A stretch of DNA of 64,000 bases from Aphelenchoides besseyi (Eukaryota; Nematoda; Chromadorea; Rhabditida; Aphelenchoididae), in contig JAMPIQ010000002.1 in assembly GCA_024699855.1 (NCBI GenBank), positions 8,370,001 to 8,434,000 of the forward strand. The letters are read 5' to 3'. The notes below the pieces were generated by a model. It made no database searches, was not told the origin of the DNA, and was given only the letters and a program-made list of their open reading frames with translations. Below, one piece after another: positions 20,491-32,223 of this stretch. A program made the position numbers and the translations under genes. Positions within the stretch are counted from its first letter, which is position 1, and every line of letters starts with the position of its first letter.

Positions 20491-23042
20491 TCAATCCAAT
20501 TTGGAAGCAGACGAAAGATAGTAACCCCAAAAGCAAACATTGAAGATGGCAAACCCTAATGGAAAAGCGATACTACTTATTCGATCGATCATTCCGCCAA
20601 AATCTGAGCGTCTGGTGATACGTCGCCATTTAGTTGAGAATTGACGAGAAGGAAGCAAATGGTGTTCCACGAGTTTTCTGTTATGATGATTTGCGTTCAA
20701 ATGCGGACTACCGGAAGGGTTTGTTCTTGAAATACTCGGAGATCGTTGACGATTCGTATTTGGAAGCGAAGTATCGTCGAAATACGGCAAATCTAATTCG
20801 GTGCTAAAGCTTCCCGTATCCGAAGGTCGATTACGAGCATTGGGTTCACGAGGATCAAAGTCGCAAAGAACACCACCACTAAAAAATTGCTTTGTATTAT
20901 ATTAATTTACGGACCAACCGTCTCATATCGTGAGTTTTCAATAGATCGAGTCCACAAGCGCTGTTGTTATTTCGAACCATAGCTGTTCCCAACGCCGATA
21001 ATCGTCGTGATCTTTGTCTTTGATCCTCGATCTTATCATTAAACGCAACAACGGCGAGTTCTACCACTGAAAATCAATACATAAGAGTTTGAGTTTCAAT
21101 CTTTTGATCGAATCGACAGTCTCTTACACGATAGGAAAATGAAGCCAACGCAAATAAACATCCAGATGTCTATCGCTTTTACGTACGATGCTTTGGGCAA
21201 ATTGCGAACGATACTTCCAAATTGAAAAGTAAGTGACATCAACGAACTGACTGAGAGGGTTATGCGAGCTGGCAATGCTCGCGAGTCTAACCAAAACGCA
21301 ATCCACGATAGAAAAACCTTAACAATTTACCAATCGGTTCTTCTCGACAAGCTGAGTCGAAACTGTATAGACATCAGGCCCGAAAAACTACATCTTAGAA
21401 AGTTATGGGCATCAACACTTCAAAAGTACCTATGAGCCCTACGATCTCAAATATTCCATATTCTCGCAAGAATATGTGGTTTTGATCGACACGTCTTGTT
21501 GACCTGATTAATTTTTGTACACATTGATCAAGAAAAATTATTCTCCGACCAGCTATAACTGTTTTTCGTATCATGTTAATGCCAAAGATCAGTGAACAAA
21601 AATACGAAATTTCAAAAAGTGTTTTAGAAGAGTGTTAATTCATTACAAATTGTTTGCGTTGATATTTCGTATCAAAAAGTGGATTCTAAACGAATAGTTT
21701 CAGATAAAAATTGTTTGTCTACGTACGCGCAGAAAGTAGTTAGAAGCTAAAAATTTGGTGTTTTTGGACCTGATGTCTATACATTTTTGAACGAGCTTGT
21801 CGAGAGGAATCGATTGGTATCGATTGTAAGCTTGTGGGGGAGTGGGTAAAGTAGACTAAAGCCAACCGAAATGTAAGTTGGTAAGAACATCTGAATGCAA
21901 CATGTATCTTAAGGTCGTACCAAACAAACCGACCTGAAGGATGTAGAATCCAAAGAGTCTGTCAAAATAAATAGAAACTTTCAGACGATGCCATAATCCT
22001 GCTGTGTAAAGCTAAAAACAATCAAATCAAAAATTCAGCTCATAAACTACTTCAGTTAGTTTTTTGTACGTGATGTTTGTCATTTTAAAATCAGGAAGAT
22101 TGAAATCGTCTTTTACAAAAGTTACTGGTTGCCAACTCAACCAATCCAATTGAACTTCTGCAGTATTGTAACTAAAAAACGTTTTAGCTTTCGATCATTC
22201 TATTTTCCAACCTGTAGGATTCGAATATCAGATCGCATCGAATGCTATCCATCGGAAAGCGTCTTAAATCCATCAAACAAGGAGCCTCAGATCTGATACG
22301 ATAATTCAACCATGTGGTTCCATTAGGAAATATCATTAGCAGAATGTTTGCTTTCGGTGACGAATGAACTGTCGTTTGTTTAGAATTCACAACCACAACG
22401 TTTGGACTCCACAGTTTGGGTTCCACGTCGTGATCCAACGACAAGTTCCTACGACAAGGATCAATGTGTGAAAAACTCAATCTCGTGTCCTAATCGTTGT
22501 GGTATGCCTTCTGATTAAAATGTTCGTTCTTGTATTACCTGCCAAATTGCACTAATCCAAAAATCGGTGATGAAAGTTCCGGAAACAGCCTAGAAAACGA
22601 CCTTTTTGTTACATTGCTCATTAGAACTCACGGATATGTCACTAATATCTTGAATAGTGATTTCCACGATGACATTCACGGGCGCAGGATCAGGCAACGC
22701 GTTTCTGGAAACTGTACTTTGAATGGCAGCATTTTAACTTCTGCCCACCTCGAGTAATTTTTCATCAATATCATCGCCAAGTCCTGAGATTTTGCTTTCT
22801 GTTCCAAACATTCTGGCGAATCGTAGATTTCCGGTGTTGCAGTCAAATTGACTTCGGAAGAAGTTGGCTTTGGCGTCACGACCGTTTCGTTGACCGGCAC
22901 CATTGTGGTTTCGTTCAAAGCCGCGGAAACAGTCAAAGTCGGAGCTTCAATCAGAATCAAAATGAGCTCAAGAAGTACGGACTAAATTTAACGATCATCG
23001 GCGTTTGTTGCACTTCTCGTCTACCTGTACAGAATAAATCAT
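20491..23042 (-). CDS. Cys-loop ligand-gated ion channel subunit, anion-selective type (LGC family)
   Basis: Eleven minus-strand exons give 533 residues in frame. The first coding exon is 18 nt (MIYSVQ), followed by a hydrophobic signal sequence. The extracellular domain has IWQDTRLSF and the Cys-loop [15 protein letters not shown] with exactly 13 residues between cysteines. M1 ends [13 protein letters not shown]2 begins [20 protein letters not shown]; the PAR motif before M2 marks anion (chloride) channels. M3 includes VELAVVAF. The M3-M4 loop is about 130 residues, Arg/Asn/Ser-rich, and M4 is [20 protein letters not shown]. Part of M1 (MFLPTYIS) is a 24-nt exon at 21867-21890. The following intron is over 500 bp and holds an inverted-repeat element. 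The ligand cannot be inferred; glutamate, GABA and amine-gated families share these traits. Confidence 0.88.
21330..21817. repeat. Inverted-repeat (MITE-like) insertion in a channel-gene intron
   Basis: About 58 bp at 21330-21390 (CCAATCGGTTCTTCTCGACA, later TATAGACATCAGG) recurs as a reverse complement at about 21760-21817, with roughly ten to fifteen mismatches. The arms enclose about 370 bp of AT-rich, non-coding sequence. The host intron is about 550 bp where its neighbours are about 40 nt, so this looks like an old MITE. No clear target duplication was found, so the class is undetermined. Confidence 0.6.
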
Positions 23043-26000
23043 TGTTCCTTTCACTGATTATACATCAAAAGACAAGTCTGTAAAAGTTCATTTCGACGAA
23101 CTTGCTTTCATTCTAAACTCAAAAATATCTACGGGAAGCGGAAAATTGAGTTAAACGTCGTGACCCACGAGCTTCTGAATAAGAAAAAAGAACGAACTGT
23201 ACAGTTTCAAAACGGAATCTTGAATTCACGACAAACTAGTCAACAGCTCAAATTACATCGGTTATTAAACGAGTAGTGTTTGATTATTCAAATAGAAATG
23301 TCAACCAAAAATAGTCACGTTGGAAGTTGGAACGTTCTTTTTGCTGGAGCGCAGAATCTGTCCACTTGAAACGTTCGACTCCGATAGCAAGCCACTCGAC
23401 TTTAAACTTCGAATCCAGCTGATTACTTCCGCTCGTAAACTTGAACACTAAAAAAATGTAACAAAAAACTCTGAAGCAGTTGACGGTCATTCAATTCGTC
23501 GAAATTAATCAACGGAACGGTTGGTGAGAACGATTAAAATGGCAAATGAATTCGAAGACTTGAGCGTCCGTTGAATGAAAAGCAAAAGAGATGTTCGCTT
23601 GGAAATCATAAAACGGCAGTCCGCCAACGTGTTGAGTCGTCATACACGAAGAGGACGAAGTTCGACACAGGAAACGGTTATTGGACTACAACGGTCACGT
23701 TCTTCGCGCTTCGCATTCTCTGTCCAGCCCTTGACTCACGAAAACCCGAAGATTTCCGTCTTTGTCGTCGAAGACATTGGCTTTTGTCGATTGTTTTCCT
23801 TCTTCTCAATACAGACTACAGGGTTAAAGGGTAAATCGTAAGCCAGGCAGTCAATTCAGTTCTCCTTCAGTCCCACCGCTCTCTTAGAACTACCGGAAGA
23901 AATCATCAGTCATTTCAAACAAAACTGTTTCAACCGACACAGCGGGTCGTTCTCGTTTGGGAACGTTAACGTGCTACCAGTCGTCTGGAAAACCATTCAA
24001 ATAGCCAATGAAACTTTGAACAACCTTCGAAGCGCAACAACAACGTCGTGGTTATTCGTTAACAGAAGTCTGCGCAATCAACTCAGAATTCAAAGTCCCA
24101 ATTAATTTGCTGATGAATGTGAGACAACCACCTTAACGCAGATAAAGTTGACGATAACAAAGGCGTAAATTGTTGCCATTTCGCCTCGATGTGTTGCATT
24201 AGGGAATTAAGAACTAACTAGAATCCGCATACCCACGGCTTTGACGTAAATTGGAATTTTTACTGTAGTCTTTCTTACTGCAATCAATTCCGAAATCAAA
24301 TGTCATAGCACCTTAATTTCAATTATTTGCACAAAATTTACTGCGACTTAAACGATTTTGTAGAACTGTTGGTTTCCGATTCCCATTCATTAGCAAGCAA
24401 GAACATTAAGACCCATTTGCTTTCATGGAATTTGTTCAGGCGTCTCGACGAGCTAATCAAATGGTCATTTCGAAAACCCGAAGACCTCAAAGAAAATTTC
24501 TGTTAATTTGTTTTCGAAGTCGGTTGTACGGTATCTAATCGCCATTGTTCTCGGTCTTAATTCCTTGAAAGCGGTAAAAATCAAAAGACGTAAAAATAAT
24601 TGTTTAGATATGAACAGACATTCGACAACTTCAAAGAAATCTGTTCGACGGCATCACGAGTTTACCGTAAACCATCGAATTTCTTGTGCTCATTGAAACG
24701 ATCTTGTCGGATCAAGTTCTCATATACATTCGTTTTCTGTTACCGAATTTTCTTCAGTGAACGTAATTGCCAATTAATGATTGTTTAAATGAGGTAATCG
24801 AATCGCAATGTCAATCGCGTACTTTTTGTAGTCCGAGGTTTCAGTCGACTAGTGAAAAGGTCGCTGTGATTGCGATGTAACATGAGTATTGAAGAGCCAA
24901 CTGTTTCAGTCGTCCGAACGAAGAAAACGGAAGCCGATCGACACGAGCGAGATGAGTGATGTGATGGATGTTTAGCTTGGACGTCTGAAGCGATTTAGTC
25001 GTTTCACGCCGTTTTGAGTTTTTGCACTTGTTGGTCGGTTAGAATGTTTTGGTTACATGACCAATTCAAAATCTCCAAATGAGTTTTCAGTCACCAATTC
25101 AACCTATCAACTCGTACGTGTTCACTTGAATCCGTAAATAGCCATTTGTTTTTCTCAACTTTGCAATTCAAAGTAATGACGTGACTTAAGCGCATATGCA
25201 TTCTTGGGCCTTTTGAGAACATCTGGAGTCTAATGATTGGAAATGAATAGCCAATTCGAACTAAGTGGTATTTCACAATAAACTGTTTCGTACTCTCAAT
25301 CACTCGATTTCTGCAAGCTTAGCGAAATTTTGTCTCCGTCGTTAAATTAAAATCCAACCTCTGTGTTTGTCGTTTAGCCATCCACTGTAAGATGTTCTTC
25401 TGCTCGTCGTTGTTTTAAACTTTTCTCACGACATTTTCCAAACTTTTGCTTCTCCTTTTTTGCCAAAGTTGACGGGAAAAAAGTAGTGCGCGTGTTTATC
25501 CGTAAACGATTTTGTACCTTTTGTTTATGTCAGCATGCGACTTTTGTTCAACGAACATAGTCGACTGTCTGTTTCGTCTTTCGATGTCACTGGAAGAGAT
25601 TTGTGTTGAAATGTTCTGTTGAACTTTTCGAAGCTAAACTCCCCGATTAGTCGATGAAATTCAACGGCAAAAGGAGAAAATCCGTGCTTTAGGCAATTTC
25701 CGGCAAAACAAACGGTTATCGTCGTATTTCTGTTTTTCGTCGGTTCCCTACGCGTCATTTCAGTTCAACGGATGTAGTACAAGAAGTGGAGTCCTTGGGT
25801 GACTCTCAAATACTTTTTGTTCTGTTAGACTGCCGTTGTTACCTGCGTAAACGAATTGCAGCGTTCGCTTTAGAATTTCAAATAGGAACCTCAGACTGCT
25901 TTTTTGCAATTTAGTAGAAAGATGCAGGTTGACTCATGTACTGATGACAAGTGTCGTTGACAGCACACACTAATGATTAGCATTTTGGACGGCGATGTGT

Positions 26001-29000
26001 CGGAATTCGCAAGTTGAACGTTTCGTTCGTGTTTCTCAATATAACATCTTCGAATTCAGTCGTGTTCCAAAACTACATGTGCGTCTGTTTTGTAATATCG
26101 CGAGACTTTTCAATGTTATGAGAACATGGCTGAAATCGGGAGTTGTCGTGTATTCTCGAGTTTCCACACTTGAAACGCAACTTCAACGGACATAACAGCC
26201 GACTCTTCACGTTTGACTATGGAAGGGATTTTTTGGAAGTTGTGCGAGGTGATAAAACCGCGTGTTTATTAGTTTATTGGATTGCTTTTCGAAGTTCACA
26301 CGAACCGGAAACCAATAGCCATCTTGCAATGTCTTCAAGACATCAGCTGACAGCACGCTTCTAGTCGTAATTAGATCAGTTTGGCAGTCATCATTTCCAA
26401 CCTCCGCCTTTTGTTTCCGGGTCGCTATTGTTTTTTTGGTCGTTTTGTGTTGCAAAATACAGAACAGAAAGTTTTCGTAAGTGTCTGTTTGAATTTTTAA
26501 TGTAGAACTTAGGTTGCTTCATTTTCTGTACCTCCATACCTTAAATCTCTTGCTGTTGTTTTCAGAAGGACAAGGCTTACACTATAACGATATTTTATTC
26601 TTTGGATCGACATTCGAATGAGCACATGGTTGCTGTGTCTTTCGATTCTGCTCATTTGTAACAGAAAGAAGTTCGGGTTTTTGAGTAAAATTTGATTTCA
26701 CGCGGACATTTCAGACAAACTTATTGGTCTTCTCGTAGGGACCTTTTTAGCAGTGCGAGGGCGTTCAGAACATTAAGTAAACAAAGTATAAGATCCGAAG
26801 TCAAGAGATCGAGTGTCAGCTTAAGAATTTTAATTGAAATTTCATTTGCTGAAGGTCTGTGATTTGCATTCTGAGCTCTTCAAGACGAGAAAGTGCTCAA
26901 TTAGAAGCGGAATTGCCGTTGAAGCCGCTCGACCACAAACTCTCGACGAATAAACGGGATTTGCCTGGATTTCTCTTTTTGTCCTAAGAACTTACTACGC
27001 CGTTTAACGTGACGCCTTTAAAATTAAAGGTTTTTTCTTTCTTTATCATTGTATTTGTACTTTGTTCATAGCCAACTTCTCTATCAATGTCTTCACTTAA
27101 GTCATTAGTTTTATACAGAGGTTGAATTCTTGGTTTCTATTTGCACACTTGGCTTCACACGTCAAAATTTGTTTATATTATAGTTACCAAGCGTTGTTGC
27201 AGATGAGTGAAAGGAAGCGCTCAAAACAAAAACCTCGAAACCTTCGATCTTACGTTTTGTTTCGCGGAATTCATTGGCGTGTATAAAGAACGAAGTCAAT
27301 AGAAATGAGGGGATCTCACATTTCTCGGCAATGTCATGGCCAATTGATGATGATCAGGTATCCTCAATTGGTGGTCACGCACTCCACGAAGGCAAATGTT
27401 AACAACGGGCGATTTGCTCAAATTTCACTCTATCAGCCGACCTGTTCGCTATCACGCGCAATTCAACGGAATCTGCAAAATTTTCATCGACCCAACACAC
27501 GTTCTTCGGCATGGCGAGCAAATTTCTTCGTCATTGACATGCGAGAATCCCGTCTTCCCGACTCGTTCATTCGTGAACAAATTCTCGACTCTAACCCCTT
27601 GGGCCGAATTCTAAGGTCGTTGATGAGCTCCGTCGACTTTACCTCCTCAGCTTTCTCCTTCAAAAACCTCGTGCACTTCTGTGGACAGCGATTTAGTTGC
27701 AGTGCGTTGCGTTTTTTGTGAGCTGTTGATTTCTGTTGAACAGCCGAACGATTTGACGATCTCTCGTAAATTCGCTGCTCGTAATTGGCCGCCCGCAACT
27801 TCACGATCACATTTGACGACCCCAACGGTTCTAATTTGCTGGCCGTGATTTACGAACGCTGTTGGTGGCGAAATATGTGGAGAGCAGTGGTTCGTGTTAC
27901 TGAAATTATTTCGGTCAATGAGCATATTGTCGTGTTAACTTCTTTTCCTCGAGTACTTCCATGAGTTCTTCTTTTCGAGGAAACAAAAAAGTTTGTGAAT
28001 ACGTTTGAGTACTTGAATGCATCAACGGTCAAGAAGCAAAGAAACTCGTGCGTCATGTATTGTTGTTGAGTTAGCCAAGAGATATCACGAGCCTGGATCC
28101 TTCGAATATTAATTGGTCAATATTTTTTGCGAAACAGACAACTTACCTTTGGCCCAAAAGAACACGAGCGGACGCCGACTTTTGTCGTCTGAGTTGGTTT
28201 GACAGCAAGTTGATGGCAACGTCAGATGCGAACACACCGACCCCTACTCATCTGTCGAGTTGTCCGTGGCGATGATACGTCGACGAGTTGACGTTGACAG
28301 CGTTCGCAACGTGTGAAACTTTAGCAGACATTATGAATGATTGTTATCCGAAAAAAACGTTTCTTGTGCAAAACAATTAGCTTTGTCTCTAAGTCCGAAA
28401 GCAACTGAGGTTTGTTGTCTGATTGATTCATTATCTTTTTGTTTATTGAAGTGCTCTCGGAACTTCAATGTTGCAAGTGGAGGCGATCAATCACTGTTGC
28501 TGGCCGCCAAGCGTTTGATTCTTAAACTTTGTGATTGTTAATGTTAAGTACCCAAATTACTCATCATATTCAGCTTGGTTTATGGCAACATTAGTGGGAG
28601 AAAACGGTTGAGAAAGTGCAAAAAAGCAAAAATTCTTTGCGCTTCCCGCTGGCGTTCTTGGCTTCCGACTTGCCGTTCCGTTAGCTTGACACGTCCAAAC
28701 TGAGGGACCGTTTATCCAATTTGTGGTCTTCGTTTTCTTCTCAAATACGCGCGCCACTTTCCGAAATTCTTGGCGACAATCGTCGAGCCACAACGACTAC
28801 TGTTGCTGATTCGAAGACAACAGTGGTTTTTTGGTATGGTACGTGAATAATAAGAAACAAGAACGAGAGTTGTCTAGTAGTGTCAATCTTTCAATTCAAT
28901 TTACAGATTTTGAGTTTCGTGCATTTTGACAACATTTCCTATTCCTCGATTTGAAATCGTGACAAGTCGTTTAGCGAGGCGATCTTATTCTAATGCCGAT

Positions 29001-29204
29001 TGTTTCAGATCAATATAGCATTTTGAACGGTTGTAACGGGGACACAATTCGCTGTTTTCCGGCTTTCTATTGGAACACATTTTAGTTTGCTTACAAACGT
29101 TCCAACTTTATCACAACGATTCTAATTACCTTTCGTTTTCTTACGTCCACATGGACGGTGGACGTCCGTAAAATCAATTACTTTTTGACCTAAATCGCAA
29201 CAGA
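23043..29204. other. 6.2-kb interval without recognisable genes between two head-to-head channel genes
   Basis: Every open frame here is short, and those on the two strands overlap without exon-like borders. The largest, about 138 codons at 27305-27721 (+) and 113 codons at 27484-27825 (-), overlap each other and match nothing I know. The 68-codon minus frame at 23284-23490 starts with a hydrophobic stretch but is not linked to other exons. The two flanking channel genes both start at its borders, so it probably holds their promoters and enhancers. Short non-coding RNA genes cannot be excluded by eye. Confidence 0.45.
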
Positions 29205-31932
29205 ATGCGGTGGCGGGATCAAACTCTCATCGATCACTCAGTTGGATTAAAACAACAGACAACCCGGGCATTTTGGACGACTTCATGGCTAAGATCATCA
29301 ACCTACTCAACAGTTCTGTTGTTGATTGTTGGCGTTCTTTGCACAACAAATGGAGTGGAAGCAACGCGATTAGCTGGAACGCGTTGTACGCGCAACTCTC
29401 TTAATCTCGGCAATATCATTGGACAGGTGAGTAGTCATAAGCTTTCAAATCGAACTAGTTGTTTTCAAGTTAATGGAAGGCTACGACACCCATTTGCTGC
29501 CTGAGGCTGACGGCACGAACGTCACGATCGAGCTTCACGTGCAATCAGTTGTAAGTTTTTTGGCACAAAAAATTCGAAATAGAAAAAATTCGCAAACTGA
29601 AAGAAATTTTGTCAACGTTCCCTGAAACTTCAAATTCTAATCGTCGAGTTTTGGCATTTTCAACATATGCAAACGAATTTCTTCGAACTAAATTCCCAAA
29701 GTAATCGGTGTTTAAATGTAACAAACTTACCTTCGATGTCATTGTCAGCTCTGAACATAGACCACGATAAGTGTTAATCACTCGACTGTCTTTGTTTGTT
29801 GGAAGTTCTCCAATTTCGAAAACGTCTCGGTTTTTAAACGGACTTTGTTTTTCCCAATTTAAGTAGTCGCTGCAACATAAATAAAATTAACAATAACAAC
29901 AAAGAGACTTACAAAGAATCGGTCGCCCAACGGAATTTCTCTTTTTCTTCATCGGTTCTATAAGGAACCCATCCACTGTGTTCAACGACTTCTTCGTCAG
30001 AATTGACAATAAACGGACGTTTCGTTAACGTTTCTTCAAAACTACCGTCCAGCGCTTCATCATCGTTTCTTCGTTTTCGCCGACGACACGGAAGATTTTC
30101 TTCTTTAAAAAATTCACGGCACATGACTGAGTAACCGAAACTTTATTTCTTTAAACACCCACCGGGCATTATCTGATCCTAACCCCTAAACACACAATCA
30201 ACAAACAAACAACATGTATAAGAATCCACCTATCGATGATTTTTTTCACAACAAAATCTTTAGTCATCTATCTCGGAGATAACCGGCGATTTTGAATTGG
30301 ATATCATGTACAGTGAGATTTGGCTTGATCCTCGACTCTCTTTTAAAGTAAGTGAGTTATCAACTATTACGACTGATTGTTTTAGCATCTAAATGTTTGC
30401 ACAACTAATATCACGTTGAAATCCGATTTTCGAGAGAAAATGTGGACGCCAACAATCTGCATAATCAAGTAAGACTTTGAACAATAATCTGCTTGACAGT
30501 CATCTTCTTGACACAACCACTTTATTTTCGAAGTCCTTGTAGAATTCTCTTACAAAGATTGTTATTTGCAGTAGTAAAGATGCGGCCATTCACCGATCAC
30601 CTTCCGAAAATACGTTTGTAATTTTATACGAACATGGTTTGGTTTGGTCAAATTTTCGCTTGAAAGTGAAAGGTAAAGTGATTGAGCGAGTTGTGTTAAT
30701 TGAGTCTGCTCATTAGCTCCGTGTAAAATGGATTTGAAGATGTTTCCATTTGATTCCATTCAATGCCAACTCGTATTTGAGTCTTATTCGTTTAACACCG
30801 ATGAAGTGCGGCTACTTTGGCACGATGTTCCAGTCACTATGATGGAAAATGTCGAATTGCCTGATTTCGATCTCATTGGTTGGAGTACTGATCATCAGCG
30901 ATTGGAATATCCGAATGGTGTTTGGGATCGTGCACAAGTCAAATTCACTTTTGCTCGACGTTATGGTTTCTATTTATTTCAATCGTATTTTCCCACATCG
31001 CTAACAGTCATCTCTTCGTGGGTTGGATTCTTTTTCGACGTTCGTAGTGTTTCTGCTCGAATCACTCTTGGAGTGTCCAGGTAATTTTTGCATTATTCAC
31101 GTCTGAAGTTTGTGTTTTCAGTTTGCTCGCCCTTACGTTTCAATTTGGAAACGTTCTTCGACATTTGCCGCGTGTCAGTTACATTAAGTGCCTTGATGTT
31201 TGGATGATATTCAGGTAATGACAATTAGAAGACTGAAACAACACTTCTTTTTCAGTGTAATTTTCATATTCTGCACTTTGGTCGAAATGGCGATTGTGTG
31301 TCAATTGAGTCGATGGGAGAGAGAACGACAAATCGGCTCGAAAGTTTTGGGTCATTGGTTAAATCAAATACGCAAAACGCGTAAGAACGACGGAAAAAGC
31401 AACGGAAGTGAAGCGAATGGATTGAAAAAGAGGTTTTTGTTGAAACCAATTAGTCCGCCCGTAACACCGAGGTTGGATCGAGATCCCTCGCCAGCCGATG
31501 CAGTTAATCCAACAACAGAAAGCGTTGCTTCACCACGCGGTCGATTAGTCAACGCGTTCAAACGGGCAGCTTCGGGATCTCCAAGTCCACAACTCTCAAC
31601 AAACGATTTGACAAGTGCGGCAACAACACCGCTAACGAATGCGATTACCAAACTAGGAGATGACGAGGAAGAGGTTTCATTTGAAACGGGTCGTCAATCG
31701 AAAAGGAAACGTTTGTGGCAAGACATTGTGTCGAGAGTTTCGCAATTGTGGTCCAAAGACCGTGAATGGACTTTAACTTCAATACAGGTAGATCGATTGC
31801 ATTGAAATGGCTAACAATATGCTTCAGGTCGATCGATGCTCAATGATTTTATTTCCGCTTTCTTTCCTCGTCTTCAATCTAGTCTACTGGTCTGTTTATT
31901 TCTGGTATAGTTTCTGTTCGATTCGCCGCTAA
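29205..31932 (+). CDS. Cys-loop ligand-gated ion channel subunit (LGC family), hosting a nested gene
   Basis: Nine exons give 554 residues. A signal/anchor-like stretch ([12 protein letters not shown]) is followed by an extracellular domain with [20 protein letters not shown] and the Cys-loop [15 protein letters not shown] (13 residues between cysteines). M1 is around [19 protein letters not shown]2 reads [20 protein letters not shown]; the usual PAR is SAR here, keeping the Ala-Arg that anion channels have but losing the proline. M3 is [17 protein letters not shown]. The M3-M4 loop is about 190 residues with Lys-rich and Ser/Pro-rich parts ([11 protein letters not shown]), likely phosphorylated. 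M4 is [19 protein letters not shown]. It is related to the minus-strand gene at 20491-23042. Intron 29551-30263 is 0.7 kb and contains an antisense gene. Confidence 0.88.
29637..30124 (-). CDS. Unknown acidic protein nested antisense in a channel-gene intron
   Basis: Three exons (29913-30124, 29731-29869, 29637-29687) with standard GTAAGT donors and a TTTAG or TGCAG acceptor join in frame to 133 residues. The protein is hydrophilic. It starts with [20 protein letters not shown] (basic, nuclear-localisation-like), has an acidic stretch (NSDEEVVEH), then [18 protein letters not shown] and [11 protein letters not shown], and ends [14 protein letters not shown]. No signal peptide or membrane segment. 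I do not recognise the family. Three in-frame exons with canonical short introns make chance unlikely. The whole gene lies inside one intron of the ligand-gated channel on the opposite strand. Confidence 0.6.
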
Positions 31933-32223
31933 CTACAACCATTTTAGCAAACTCGACCGACCACTTTGAAATTTGGGATCGTTGTCGAATTAATTGCATT
32001 AAAACTTTCAAAAGTTCTTGTTTCTGTTGTGTAGTTTGCTTTCTTGTTTTCCGAATAAAACAAAATGATGATATTTGGTCTGTGTTTATGCTCATTCCGT
32101 TGCTGTTGTTGCATTAATCGATCAGATTCAAAAACGACAGAATTCTCACTTTGTGGATTTGCATTCGAGACTTTGATTTATAAACCGCTGGGACGCGTCT
32201 GAGTTTGTTTGAACACAAAAGCG

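Noticed and set aside
23284..23490. 68-codon minus frame starting with a signal-like stretch
   Set aside because: It does not splice to the channel gene, whose own 18-nt first coding exon at 23025-23042 fits better, and there is no downstream exon.
27305..27825. Overlapping frames of 138 (+) and 113 (-) codons
   Set aside because: They overlap on opposite strands, show no exon borders and resemble no family; composition alone can produce them.
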